This document shows positions 8,924 to 16,665 of a DNA stretch of 64,000 bases, in pieces. Position numbers and translations under genes: made by a program. Each line of letters starts with the position of its first letter. Within the stretch, counting starts at the first letter, position 1. The stretch is from Marivita sp046591575 (GTDB taxonomy: Bacteria; Pseudomonadota; Alphaproteobacteria; Rhodobacterales; Rhodobacteraceae). The DNA lies in assembly GCF_046591575.1 (NCBI RefSeq), contig NZ_JBIQWA010000009.1, forward strand, positions 56,353-120,352, given 5' to 3'. Below the pieces are notes generated by a model. It was not told the DNA's origin, ran no database searches, and was given only the letters and a program-made list of their open reading frames with translations.

Positions 8924-10261
8924 ATGCAGAGCGAAAAAGAAACGTACCGCGAAAATTCCATCAGTCTGGGCGGAGCCGTTGCGATGGGGACAGGCGTGAT
9001 GATCGGCGCTGGAATCTTTGCGTTGACGGGGCAAATCGCGCAGCTCGCCGGCCCGCTTTTCCCGCTTGCATTCATCGCCGGCGCGGTCGTCACAAGCTTC
9101 AGCGCCTACAGCTACATCAGGATGTCGAACAAATGGCCGTCCTCGGGTGGCATCGCCATGATCCTGCAGAAATGCTATGGCCCCGGAGCCATCGCGGGCG
9201 GGGCCGCACTGCTGATGGCGCTCAGCATGGTGATCGCGGAAAGCCTCGTCGCGCGAACCTTCGCCACCTATGTCCTGCGCCCTTTCGATATCGAAGGTGG
9301 CCCATTGGTCCCCGCTCTGGCTGTGGCCGTGATCGTTTTCGCCTTTTTGGTGAACATGGCCGGAAACCGCTCGGTCGGGCTGTTCTCGTTGATCATGGCC
9401 GCGATCAAGATCGGAGGCATAGCTCTGTTTGGCATCGCGGCCCTGTGGTCCAGTGGTTTTGCGTTCGCCGCGGCGTCCGAGACCTCACAATCCTACGGGC
9501 TCACGGGGTTCATCGCCTCTACGGCGCTGGCCATCCTTGCGTTCAAGGGATTCACCACGATCACCAACAGCGGAGCCGAGATCACTGAACCAAATCGCAA
9601 TGTTGGCCGAGCGATCATGTTCTCTATCGGAATCTGCGTCGTCGTCTACCTGTTGGTCGCCTACGGGGTCGGTTCGAGTCTCACGATCGAGGAGATCATC
9701 TCAGCGCGTGACTATTCGCTGGCACAAGCGGCGCAGCCCGCCCTTGGACAAACCGGCTTCATACTCACGGTGATCCTGGCCGCTGTCGCAACGGCGTCCG
9801 GCGTTCTGGCCAGCGTCTTCGCGGTGTCGCGTATGCTGGCGATGCTGACCGACATGGAAATGATCCCGCACAGCCACTTCGGTATGCCAGGTCCCATCCA
9901 ACGCCACACCCTGGTCTATACTGTCGTCATCGCCGCGACGTTGGCCGTGCTCTTTGATTTAGGCCGGATCGCATCCCTCGGTGCTTTCTTTTACCTCGTC
10001 ATGGACATGATCATACATTGGGGCGTGTTCCGCTATCGTCGAGCAGACGTCGGCGCCTTCGGTATCGTGCTTTTGACTGCCCTGGCGCTCGATGCGATAG
10101 TACTGGCAGCTTTCACCGTGATGAAGCTTCAAAGCGACCCGATGATCGTTCTCTACGCCGCTGTCGGGATGATCGCTGTGTTCGCCTTCGAGCGCGTTTA
10201 CTTGTCGCAATGGGTGGCACCGCAAGTCGCCCCCGCCCCCGCCCACGCCCACGGTGATTAG
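8924..10261 (+). CDS. APC-superfamily permease
   Basis: Integral membrane protein of 445 aa with about 12 TM segments and an amino acid-polyamine-organocation (APC) fold. The N-terminal motif GVMIGAGIFALTGQ is the conserved TM1 unwound-helix signature, and FKGFTTITNSGAEITEP is the TM6 region. The C-terminus ends APAHAHGD, with a few His residues. GGGG precedes ATG 8924. It follows copA by 48 nt and is probably co-transcribed with it. The substrate cannot be told from sequence; a role in metal tolerance is only suggested by position. Confidence 0.85.
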   Translation: MQSEKETYRENSISLGGAVAMGTGVMIGAGIFALTGQIAQLAGPLFPLAFIAGAVVTSFSAYSYIRMSNKWPSSGGIAMILQKCYGPGAIAGGAALLMALSMVIAESLVARTFATYVLRPFDIEGGPLVPALAVAVIVFAFLVNMAGNRSVGLFSLIMAAIKIGGIALFGIAALWSSGFAFAAASETSQSYGLTGFIASTALAILAFKGFTTITNSGAEITEPNRNVGRAIMFSIGICVVVYLLVAYGVGSSLTIEEIISARDYSLAQAAQPALGQTGFILTVILAAVATASGVLASVFAVSRMLAMLTDMEMIPHSHFGMPGPIQRHTLVYTVVIAATLAVLFDLGRIASLGAFFYLVMDMIIHWGVFRYRRADVGAFGIVLLTALALDAIVLAAFTVMKLQSDPMIVLYAAVGMIAVFAFERVYLSQWVAPQVAPAPAHAHGD

Positions 10262-10268
10262 CCTGCCA

Positions 10269-10913
10269 TCACCTGGCCTGAAGAGATGCGATGCCTTGTG
10301 CGCCGATCGTGATCAGCCCGACCGACAAGGCAAACGCAGCCAGGGCAAGCAGCATCACGCCCGTGTTCATGGGCAAGCGACGTACAACCGGTCCAAGAAA
10401 TTCCGACCGCCCGAAAGCCGAGACGTAGAGCGGCAACGCGCTTATCATAGTCGCATAGAGGTAAACGCCGGAGATGTTCTCGAAAAACGCCGAACGCGCA
10501 AGAGTCGGGGATACAACCGCCAAAGCGGTTGAACGATTGCCGCCGAATGACCCGAACCAGTCGGCAGATAGAACGTATATCAGCACGTGGAGACCTGGAA
10601 AGAGAAGGGCTCTGAGCAAGACATCGACCAGCACGAAAAACGCCGTGTCTCTTGAGCCCGCCTTTGGTTGCTTTGTCATAGCGAAAAGGAAAAAACTGAC
10701 ATAGTTGACGGCAAAAACCACGGGCAAACCGTTGGTCGCAACCTGCCTTAGTAAGCGCATGAGTGCCGGTCCGCCGGCAGCAAGAGCCGGAGCAAAGCCC
10801 GGAGCCAGTAAGACGTAGAACAACAGGACCGGCAGTAATGCAGCGAAGCTGAACAGCAGGACATTTCTAACAAACTGAGCCGCGGGCATACTGATAGAGA
10901 AAAATCTATCCAT
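10269..10913 (-). CDS. Multi-pass membrane protein, unknown
   Basis: Hydrophobic protein of about 214 aa with five or six predicted TM segments: FVRNVLLFSFAALLPVLLFYVLL, NGLPVVFAVNYVSFFLF, LLFPGLHVLIYVLSA, YATMISALPLYVSAF and a C-terminal segment. I recognise no family. ATG 10913 starts just before the first hydrophobic stretch; a GTG 27 nt upstream is also open, and neither has a strong ribosome-binding site. It converges on the APC permease and starts 42 nt from the IS remnant, so its original promoter may have been lost. Confidence 0.5.
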   Translation of the reverse strand: MDRFFSISMPAAQFVRNVLLFSFAALLPVLLFYVLLAPGFAPALAAGGPALMRLLRQVATNGLPVVFAVNYVSFFLFAMTKQPKAGSRDTAFFVLVDVLLRALLFPGLHVLIYVLSADWFGSFGGNRSTALAVVSPTLARSAFFENISGVYLYATMISALPLYVSAFGRSEFLGPVVRRLPMNTGVMLLALAAFALSVGLITIGAQGIASLQAR

Positions 10914-10954
10914 TGAAATAGCCTGCCATGTGGGCACCACTAGGTCGATGATAC

Positions 10955-11142
10955 GGGGCGTTGTTGCACAAGTCTGACGCCTCAGGATTCCCTTCGCGAA
11001 CCCATGCTGTTAGCCGCATTCCATGAGCAACCCATCTCCCGCCCGCTATCGTACGACCAACTGGTCCAGCTACAACGCATCGCTGCGCAAGCGGGGGTCC
11101 CTGCTGATCTGGGTCGACGAAGACATCACTTGGCGCGCGCCC
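10955..11142 (+). mobile_element. IS903-like (IS5 group) left-end remnant
   Basis: Begins with GGGGCGTTGTTGCACAAG, close to the terminal repeat of IS903-type elements (GGCTTTGTTG...). It runs through the first part of the transposase gene and stops abruptly near 11142, where the sequence becomes ccdA. No right end, no second inverted repeat and no target duplication are seen, so it is a one-ended relic left by a deletion. Confidence 0.75.
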
Positions 11143-11160
11143 TCACCGCCGCCCTCCTAG
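11023..11160 (+). pseudogene. Truncated IS5/IS903-family transposase
   Basis: Starts MSNPSPARYRTTNWSSYN, followed by ASLRKRGSLLIWVDEDITW, the well-known N-terminus of IS903-like transposases that normally run to about 300 aa. After about 40 residues the match ends and the frame reads a few residues of ccdA sequence out of frame to a TAG at 11158-11160. The DDE catalytic domain is absent, so it is non-functional. Confidence 0.8.
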
Positions 11161-11852
11161 CCGGCACGATATCATTTCTGTCCCCCTGCGTGCTACCTCT
11201 TGTGCCAGGTTATGTCTCCTACGTAACCGGGCGCACAGCCGCTGAGGGCGGGGTGGTCGGCGCTTCGCCGTCGCGCGCGGTCTGGCTGAGCCTGTGTTTT
11301 GTCCTCGGCTTCTCCACCATCTTCATGGGACTTGGCGCATCCGCGACTGCAATGGGTCAGGCCCTGCTTCGGTGGCGGTATGAACTCAACCTCGTTGGGG
11401 GCGGCATCATCATTTTCTTCGGGCTCTTCATGATAGGAGCCGCGCGTGTTTCGGTCATGGAACGCGACTTCCGATTCAATCTCAACATCCCCGGGGGCCA
11501 ACCCGCTGCGTCCTATGTCCTCGGTCTTGCCTTCGGTTTCGGCTGGACTCCGTGCATCGGCCCGATCCTCGGCGCGATCCTGACAGCCAGTGCGGCGAGT
11601 GCCACGATGGGCGAAGGTATCATGCTGCTTGCCGTCTATTCCGCCGGCCTTGGAATACCGTTTCTGATCGTGGCCGGATTCACCGACCAGATCGCGGGAC
11701 GGTTGCGGGCCATCGGCCGGGTTGGCCGCCGCCTCCACCAGCTTGCGGGCATAGTGATGATCTTGATGGGGCTGGCGATGATGACAGGGCAGTTGAGCGC
11801 GCTGTCATACTGGATGCTCGACGTATTTCCGGTTCTGGGACGGATCGGATAG
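11130..11852 (+). CDS. ccdA: CcdA-like thiol:disulfide transporter, 5' end replaced by IS sequence
   Basis: Inner-membrane protein that carries reducing equivalents from thioredoxin to periplasmic partners such as cytochrome c maturation or copper-chaperone thiols. The conserved core is intact: ISFLSPCVLPLVPGY in TM1 and FGFGWTPCIGPILG in TM4 hold the two redox cysteines, and there are about six TMs. Its native start has been lost: sequence upstream of about 11142 is IS903-like. The first reasonable start is TTG 11130 (inside the IS remnant, about 7 residues before the core), with no good ribosome-binding site; the frame is also open from 11004. Expression from IS-derived sequence is possible but unproven. 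Confidence 0.75.
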   Translation: MARALTAALLAGTISFLSPCVLPLVPGYVSYVTGRTAAEGGVVGASPSRAVWLSLCFVLGFSTIFMGLGASATAMGQALLRWRYELNLVGGGIIIFFGLFMIGAARVSVMERDFRFNLNIPGGQPAASYVLGLAFGFGWTPCIGPILGAILTASAASATMGEGIMLLAVYSAGLGIPFLIVAGFTDQIAGRLRAIGRVGRRLHQLAGIVMILMGLAMMTGQLSALSYWMLDVFPVLGRIG

Positions 11853-11892
11853 CTCCATTAGTAGCAGCGTCTATTGATAACAGAAAATTTTC

Positions 11893-11923
11893 TTGAACCT
11901 CTAGTAGCTTTAGGAGTTAAGCC
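11893..11923 (+). promoter_or_regulatory. MerR-type promoter before the third L,D-transpeptidase
   Basis: TTGAAC (11893-11898) with a weak -10 (TAAGCC at 11918, 19-bp spacer; or TTAAGC with 18). The spacer contains CTCTAGTAGCTTTAGGAG, an imperfect dyad that matches the sites at 13161, 24190, 24298 and 25472. The next gene downstream on this strand is the L,D-transpeptidase at 12046. Confidence 0.6.
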
Positions 11924-12045
11924 ACCGACAAAGAACGGCACCATGGAGCAAGTTGCCAATAACGCCTCACTCCTTCCCGGGCGAACAACACTGCGTTCGG
12001 GGTAAGGTTCGGTTTGCCGTCCAATGCGTGAACGGAGCAATCTAT

Positions 12046-12711
12046 ATGCTGACAAGACGACATTTCATCCAGACGACCACCGCGCTGTTTTCGGCATCGA
12101 TATCCAGCCCGCTCCTTGCAGACACGTGGCCTACCGATGCGCAGAAGGCAGCTTGGGACGCACAGGTTACACCTCCCGGCTACGACCCGGCCACGTCCAA
12201 CCCTTGGGGCCTTCACCCTCGCTTCCTGCCACAGCGGGTCCTCGCGAAGGACGGACTTGTACCCGGTGATATCCATGTCGATGCTGTTGCGCGCTATCTC
12301 TACCACATCGAAGAAGGCGGCACGGCGATGCGCTATGGCGTGGCGATCGCGCGCGGTAAACTTTACGAACCGGGCACCTATACGATCAAGCGCAAGGTCA
12401 GGTGGCCGCATTGGCAGCCGACACAAAACATGATCGACCGCGACCCAGAGCTTTACGCCGATATCGCTGACGGTATGGAACCCGGACCTGAAAACGCGCT
12501 CGGATCGCGAGCCCTCTATCTCTTCGTCGGCGACCGAGACACCTATCTAAGGATTCACGGGACACCGTATCCAAGAAGCATTGGCGGCCGTGCGAGTTCC
12601 GGCTGCGTCCGAATGGTCATGGCACACATCAATGATCTCTATCCCAACGTCGAGATTGGCTCGACGGCATTCCTGTACTCGGCGGAAGACAGCGTCACCC
12701 CGAGAAGTTGA
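12046..12711 (+). CDS. L,D-transpeptidase (YkuD), Tat-type signal
   Basis: Third YkuD L,D-transpeptidase, 221 aa, the close paralogue of 2593-3258. The N-terminus MLTRRHFIQTTTALFSAS is a twin-arginine-like signal ending near SPLLA. The catalytic block IHGTPYPRSIGGRASSGCVR keeps His, Ser, Cys and Arg. ATG 12046 has GGAG about 8 nt upstream; the frame is open further upstream but without a signal peptide there. A MerR-type promoter lies about 120 nt upstream, suggesting metal-induced expression. Likely role: cell-wall cross-linking under metal stress (inferred). Confidence 0.92.
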   Translation: MLTRRHFIQTTTALFSASISSPLLADTWPTDAQKAAWDAQVTPPGYDPATSNPWGLHPRFLPQRVLAKDGLVPGDIHVDAVARYLYHIEEGGTAMRYGVAIARGKLYEPGTYTIKRKVRWPHWQPTQNMIDRDPELYADIADGMEPGPENALGSRALYLFVGDRDTYLRIHGTPYPRSIGGRASSGCVRMVMAHINDLYPNVEIGSTAFLYSAEDSVTPRS

Positions 12712-12758
12712 CTGGCGCATCATGTGTTACGCGTGGGCTTGACGCATCTATGGGCTGA

Positions 12759-13031
12759 TCAGGACTGGCGCGAAGTGCAGATGGGGTTGCCACCTGCCGA
12801 GCGTAGCGGAACCAAGGTGTTTTCCACCGGACCGCTGTGTTCATACCAATAACAGCCATCCTCGGGACGAAGCCGCGCCGTGGTGAGATCCTGACCAGGC
12901 GCAGCAAGGGCAATGACGGCCTCGGGAACACTTCCCACTTCGTTGCGAGCGCCGCCGTCGTCCAGCGTTGGCACCGCGCAGCCAGCAAGCACCAATGTCG
13001 CTGCGATAATCGGCGCGTTTCGTTTCTGCAT
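12759..13031 (-). CDS. Small putative lipoprotein
   Basis: Product of 90 aa starting MQKRNAPIIAATLVLAGC, a short lipoprotein signal with the lipobox LAGC. The mature part contains GCYWYEHSGPVENTLVPLR and a final ICTS, giving two Cys that could form a disulfide. I recognise no named family. ATG 13031 has GAGG 5 nt upstream; a longer open frame reads back into the ATPase promoter and is unlikely. It is divergent from the Zn/Cd/Pb ATPase gene, with the MerR-type promoter between them. Confidence 0.65.
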   Translation of the reverse strand: MQKRNAPIIAATLVLAGCAVPTLDDGGARNEVGSVPEAVIALAAPGQDLTTARLRPEDGCYWYEHSGPVENTLVPLRSAGGNPICTSRQS

Positions 13032-13160
13032 GTCTACCTCACTCATTCTGATCGCTTCGTACCGGCAAGCGTTGCTCCAACCGCGTCGTTTCAAGGGGGC
13101 GGCTAGCTTCAAGCCTCCGCAGGGCGCCTTTCTTGCTGGACGAATATCCACTTGTTGCCC

Positions 13161-13191
13161 TTGAAGCTCTAGTTACTGTAGGGGCTATGTC
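13161..13191 (+). promoter_or_regulatory. MerR-type promoter of the Zn/Cd/Pb ATPase
   Basis: TTGAAG (13161-13166) and TATGTC (13186-13191) with an exact 19-bp spacer that holds CTCTAGTTACTGTAGGGG. This is almost the arrangement of PbrR/ZntR-type promoters, where the regulator untwists the long spacer on metal binding. The ATPase starts 33 nt downstream. The probable regulator is the MerR protein at 24331-24759. Confidence 0.75.
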
Positions 13192-13223
13192 AATGTGGAA
13201 TCAATGAATCCTGAGGTCAATCC

Positions 13224-15578
13224 ATGTCTTCCGACGGCAACCGCAACGATCACGGCCATCCGGGTGATCAAGAGCATTCTGACCCAAGAGGCAACTCCTG
13301 TTGCGACGCCAGCAAGGACGTCGCGTCCACGGCGCCAGCGCCGTCTGGCGGAAGGAGCTTTCAGGTCTCCGGGCTCGATTGCGCCGAAGAGGTGGCGATC
13401 CTGAACCGGGTTGTCGGGCCGAAAGTGGGCGGAACCGAACACCTGGCATTCGACGTGATCAACGGGCGAATGACCATCCTCGATAGCGCCGAGAGGATAC
13501 CAGACGACGAAGTCACGCAGTTGGTCGCAACGACCGGCATGAGCGCCAAGCCATGGGATGCCGACAACGCAGCAGAGGACCAGGCGGCGCATCTGGCACG
13601 TCAGAAGCGCTTTACCTCGTTGAGCGGCGGCTTCTGGGCGGCGGGATTCCTTTTTCACATTGTCGAGACCGGCATGGGCGGCGCGCTCGGGCTCTTTGCG
13701 GGCCATGGCGAGGTGCCTATGCCTATGGTGGAAGCAGGGATCTTCGCCGTCGCGATTCTTTTTGGCGTCTGGCTTGTCGCGCCCAAGGCCTGGTCTTCGG
13801 CGCGGAGGCTTAGCCCCGACATGAACCTGCTCATGGTGGTGGCCGTCGCGGGCGCCATCGGCCTCGGCGAGTTTTTTGAGGCCGCGACGGTCGCCTTCTT
13901 CTTCTCGCTTTCGCTTTATCTTGAGAGCTGGAGCGTGGGGCGGGCGCGTAATGCGGTTTCCGCGCTCCTCGATCTGGCGCCGCCAACGGCGCGGGTTCTT
14001 TACGACGACGGATCTGAATCCGACGTTCCGGCCGCGGCCGTGGCAGTCAATGCAAGGTTTATCGTGCGCGGCGGCGACCGGATCCCCCTCGACGGTGAGG
14101 TCGTGGACGGGGCAGGGGCCGTCGATCAGGCCCCAATTACTGGGGAAAGCGCGCTAGTGCCCAAGGAACCAGGCGACGAGGTCTATGCCGGCACGATCAA
14201 CGGCGAGGGCACACTGACGGTGCGGGCGACGAAGGCCGCCTCGGACACGGTGCTCGCGAAAATCATTCGCATGGTGGGCGATGCCCATGCCCGCCGCGCG
14301 CCGGTCGAACAGTGGGTGGCCAAGTTCGCGCGCATCTACACACCCATCGTGATGGCTTTGGCGATCGCCATCGCGCTGGTGCCGCCACTGCTGCTCGGCG
14401 GCGCCTGGGACTACTGGTTCTACAATGCTCTGGTCCTTCTGGTCATCGCATGTCCTTGCGCGCTGGTCATTTCTACGCCGGTCTCCATCGTGGCAGCGCT
14501 GACCGCGTCGGCACGGGCGGGGGTGCTCATCAAGGGCGGCGCCTATGTCGAGGCGCCGGGGCGGACCACGGCACTGGCGATGGACAAGACCGGGACGATC
14601 ACCATGGGCGAGCCTGAGGTGGCGGCGGTTCACCCACTGGTCGGCGTTTCCGCACGCGATCTCATGGCGCTGGCAGCAAGCCTGGAGGCGCGGTCTTCAC
14701 ACCCGCTGGCACGCGCCATCCTCTCGCGCGCCGAAGCCGATGGTGTTTCCGTGTCTGCCGCAGAGGACACCCGTACCGTGCCCGGGCGCGGTCTGGAAGG
14801 ACGCGCCGACGGGCGCGCTATCTGGCTCGGCTCGGATCGCTTCGCCGAAGAGAAGGGGTTCGGCAATGCCATTCCGGCGGATCTGCGGGATCGGATCGAA
14901 GGGGCAGGGAGCACCCTCGTTGCCGTGGGTGACGAGACCGGCGTGACCGGCGTACTGGAGCTTCGCGACCGCATCCGCCCAGATGCAAAGGGGATCGTTG
15001 CGCGTCTGCATGCGCAGGGTGTGAAGACCATCGTGATGTTGACGGGCGACAACGAACGCACCGCGCGCGCGGTGGCAGCCGAAGTCGGCATCGACGAGGT
15101 GCGCGCCGAACTTTTGCCAGAAGACAAGGTGACGGCCATTGAGGAACTCGTCGAAAGCCACGACATGGTGGCGATGATCGGCGACGGTGTGAATGACGCA
15201 CCGGCCATGGCGCGGGCGCATTATGCCATCGCCATGGGCGCTGTCGGATCGGATGCCGCGATCGAGACGGCCGACATCGCGCTGATGACCGACGACATCG
15301 GCAAGGTACCCTGGCTTATCGGCCATTCGCGCCGTGCCATGACGATCATCCACCAGAATATCGGCATATCGCTGGCGACCAAGGCGCTGTTCGTCGGGCT
15401 GACCGCGTTCGGTATGGCCTCAATGTGGGGCGCCATTGCTGCGGATGTAGGCGTGTCTCTGCTGGTGGTCGCCAACGCACTTCGGCTCCTGAACGGCCAT
15501 CAGGTTGAGGCCGGGCCTTCAGGCGGAGAACCGGCGGGCGAGCAGATGGCGAAAGGAGCACTGGCGCACGGTCATTGA
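13224..15578 (+). CDS. zntA: Zn/Cd/Pb-exporting P1B-type ATPase
   Basis: ATP-driven exporter of divalent soft metals, 784 aa. The N-terminus is His/Asp-rich with a CC pair (DHGHPGDQEHSD, NSCCD), then an HMA domain with GLDCAEE, the acidic variant seen in ZntA/PbrA rather than the CxxC of copper ATPases. Core motifs are CPC (410-412), DKTGT at D454, SSHPLARA, TGDNERTA and GDGVNDAPAMA. ATG 13224 has GAGG 7 nt upstream. The MerR-type promoter at 13161 predicts induction by Pb, Cd or Zn. The choice among these metals cannot be made from sequence. Confidence 0.93.
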   Translation: MSSDGNRNDHGHPGDQEHSDPRGNSCCDASKDVASTAPAPSGGRSFQVSGLDCAEEVAILNRVVGPKVGGTEHLAFDVINGRMTILDSAERIPDDEVTQLVATTGMSAKPWDADNAAEDQAAHLARQKRFTSLSGGFWAAGFLFHIVETGMGGALGLFAGHGEVPMPMVEAGIFAVAILFGVWLVAPKAWSSARRLSPDMNLLMVVAVAGAIGLGEFFEAATVAFFFSLSLYLESWSVGRARNAVSALLDLAPPTARVLYDDGSESDVPAAAVAVNARFIVRGGDRIPLDGEVVDGAGAVDQAPITGESALVPKEPGDEVYAGTINGEGTLTVRATKAASDTVLAKIIRMVGDAHARRAPVEQWVAKFARIYTPIVMALAIAIALVPPLLLGGAWDYWFYNALVLLVIACPCALVISTPVSIVAALTASARAGVLIKGGAYVEAPGRTTALAMDKTGTITMGEPEVAAVHPLVGVSARDLMALAASLEARSSHPLARAILSRAEADGVSVSAAEDTRTVPGRGLEGRADGRAIWLGSDRFAEEKGFGNAIPADLRDRIEGAGSTLVAVGDETGVTGVLELRDRIRPDAKGIVARLHAQGVKTIVMLTGDNERTARAVAAEVGIDEVRAELLPEDKVTAIEELVESHDMVAMIGDGVNDAPAMARAHYAIAMGAVGSDAAIETADIALMTDDIGKVPWLIGHSRRAMTIIHQNIGISLATKALFVGLTAFGMASMWGAIAADVGVSLLVVANALRLLNGHQVEAGPSGGEPAGEQMAKGALAHGH

Positions 15579-15847
15579 TCCGGCGGTTTCGGTAGCTCGA
15601 TATCGCTTTTGCGGTCCAGCCACGCCAGCGCCCCGACAGAGAATTCCGAACCCCGGTAGGGTTCCGTCCAGGCGGTCTCGATGTCGTCCCAGGGCAGAGG
15701 CTCGAGATTTCCAAGAAAGAGCGTCAGACGGTAGGCCGCTGCCTCGGGAAGCCAAGGCGCCTCCTTGGCCGGCGTCGCGGCGACAGGTCCGGACAGGAGG
15801 AGCGCACTTGCGAGTGTGGCGAGCAGCACTCTCATAATATTTCGCAT
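15572..15847 (-). CDS. Small exported protein, unknown
   Basis: Product of 91 aa with a signal peptide MRNIMRVLLATLASALLLSG ending near PVAATPA, then a short acidic, Trp-containing mature part (APWLPEAAAYRLTLFLGNLE). No family recognised. ATG 15847 has GGAGG 8 nt upstream. Its stop overlaps the end of the ATPase gene by 7 nt, tail to tail. It is divergent from mntR and shares the palindrome at 15869-15888, so it may be controlled by MntR. Confidence 0.6.
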   Translation of the reverse strand: MRNIMRVLLATLASALLLSGPVAATPAKEAPWLPEAAAYRLTLFLGNLEPLPWDDIETAWTEPYRGSEFSVGALAWLDRKSDIELPKPPDQ

Positions 15848-15868
15848 CACCACGGCCTCCAAAGTAAA

Positions 15869-15888
15869 AAGTTAGACATGGCTAACTT
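15869..15888. promoter_or_regulatory. DtxR/MntR-like operator palindrome
   Basis: AAGTTAGACATGGCTAACTT: 7-bp perfect arms around a CATG centre. The arms GTTAG/CTAAC resemble the DtxR/IdeR/MntR consensus. It lies between the divergent small exported protein (start 15847) and mntR (start 15945), the right place for autoregulation. Confidence 0.6.
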
Positions 15889-15944
15889 ATCTACCCGAAG
15901 CAAACAAGTTGTCAATCCCGCTGTTTCGCTGCAAAGTCCCGAGT

Positions 15945-16403
15945 ATGACAAAGCTACAATCACAAGGGCGTGAGCCATTCGAAGCGGTCGACCGGGCTCC
16001 CGAGGCGCAGGCCGATGGCTTTGCGACCGTGCGTCAGGCACATGAAAGCGAGATGGCGGAGGATTACGTCGAACTGATCGCGGAACTGATCGAGACGCGC
16101 GGGGAGGCCAGACCGGTCGAGATCGCCGAGCGGCTTGGCGTGAAGCCGCCGACCGTGACCAAGAACATCTCGCGGCTCAAGGCTGCTGGTCTGGTCCGGC
16201 GGGAGCCATACCGCGCGATATTCCTCACCGATGCCGGGCAGGACCTCGCGGAGATCTGTCGACGCCGCCACAGGGTCGTCGTCGCCTTTCTTCTGAGCCT
16301 GGGAATCGACGAAGAGACCGCGGAACGCGATGCGGAAGGGATCGAGCATCACGTCAGCGGGACGACATTGGAGGCGTTCGAGCGACGGCTCAATCAGAAA
16401 TGA
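15945..16403 (+). CDS. mntR: MntR-like manganese-responsive regulator
   Basis: DtxR/MntR-family repressor of 152 aa. The N-terminal winged helix includes EIAERLGVKPPTVTKNISRLKAAGLV (helix-turn-helix), followed by the wing and the dimerisation domain with RRRHRVVVAFLLSLGI and EGIEHHVS, which carry the Glu/His metal ligands of this family. The first about 40 residues form a polar extension with HESEMAEDY, as in proteobacterial MntR. ATG 15945 is chosen over GTG/ATG further upstream, which would overlap the operator. It probably senses Mn(II) and binds the palindrome at 15869-15888. Confidence 0.85.
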   Translation: MTKLQSQGREPFEAVDRAPEAQADGFATVRQAHESEMAEDYVELIAELIETRGEARPVEIAERLGVKPPTVTKNISRLKAAGLVRREPYRAIFLTDAGQDLAEICRRRHRVVVAFLLSLGIDEETAERDAEGIEHHVSGTTLEAFERRLNQK

Positions 16404-16497
16404 GCTCGCCTAGATGCACATTCGCGCGATTCTCTATCGGGACCTCGAGCTATCAGGTCTTCAAGCCGCTGACACGTTTGCGCAATTTCGAAGCTCG

Positions 16498-16665
16498 CTA
16501 GCCGAGAACCCGCGACAGCACGATGGTTGCAAACAGGGCGACAAGTCCGAAGGCGATCGCAGACGCTACCGCATATTGGAGGATATCCAGGTGATTCCCC
16601 CTCCTCCGTCGTGCCAGATAGCCACCCCAGATCGCGCCTCCGATAGCGCTCACGATCACAAGCAT
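16498..16665 (-). CDS. Small two-TM membrane protein
   Basis: Product of 55 aa with two hydrophobic segments (LVIVSAIGGAIWGGYLA and YAVASAIAFGLVALFATIVL) joined by a basic RRRRG loop. The ATG at 16665 overlaps the lnt stop codon (TGATG) and has GGAGG 7 nt upstream, so it is very likely the last gene of the lspA-lnt operon. No family recognised. Confidence 0.65.
   Translation of the reverse strand: MLVIVSAIGGAIWGGYLARRRRGNHLDILQYAVASAIAFGLVALFATIVLSRVLG

Noticed and set aside
10253..10273. GGTGAT/ATCACC inverted repeat between the APC permease and the convergent membrane-protein gene.
   Set aside because: Only 6-bp arms and a 9-nt loop, partly inside the permease gene; too weak to call a terminator.
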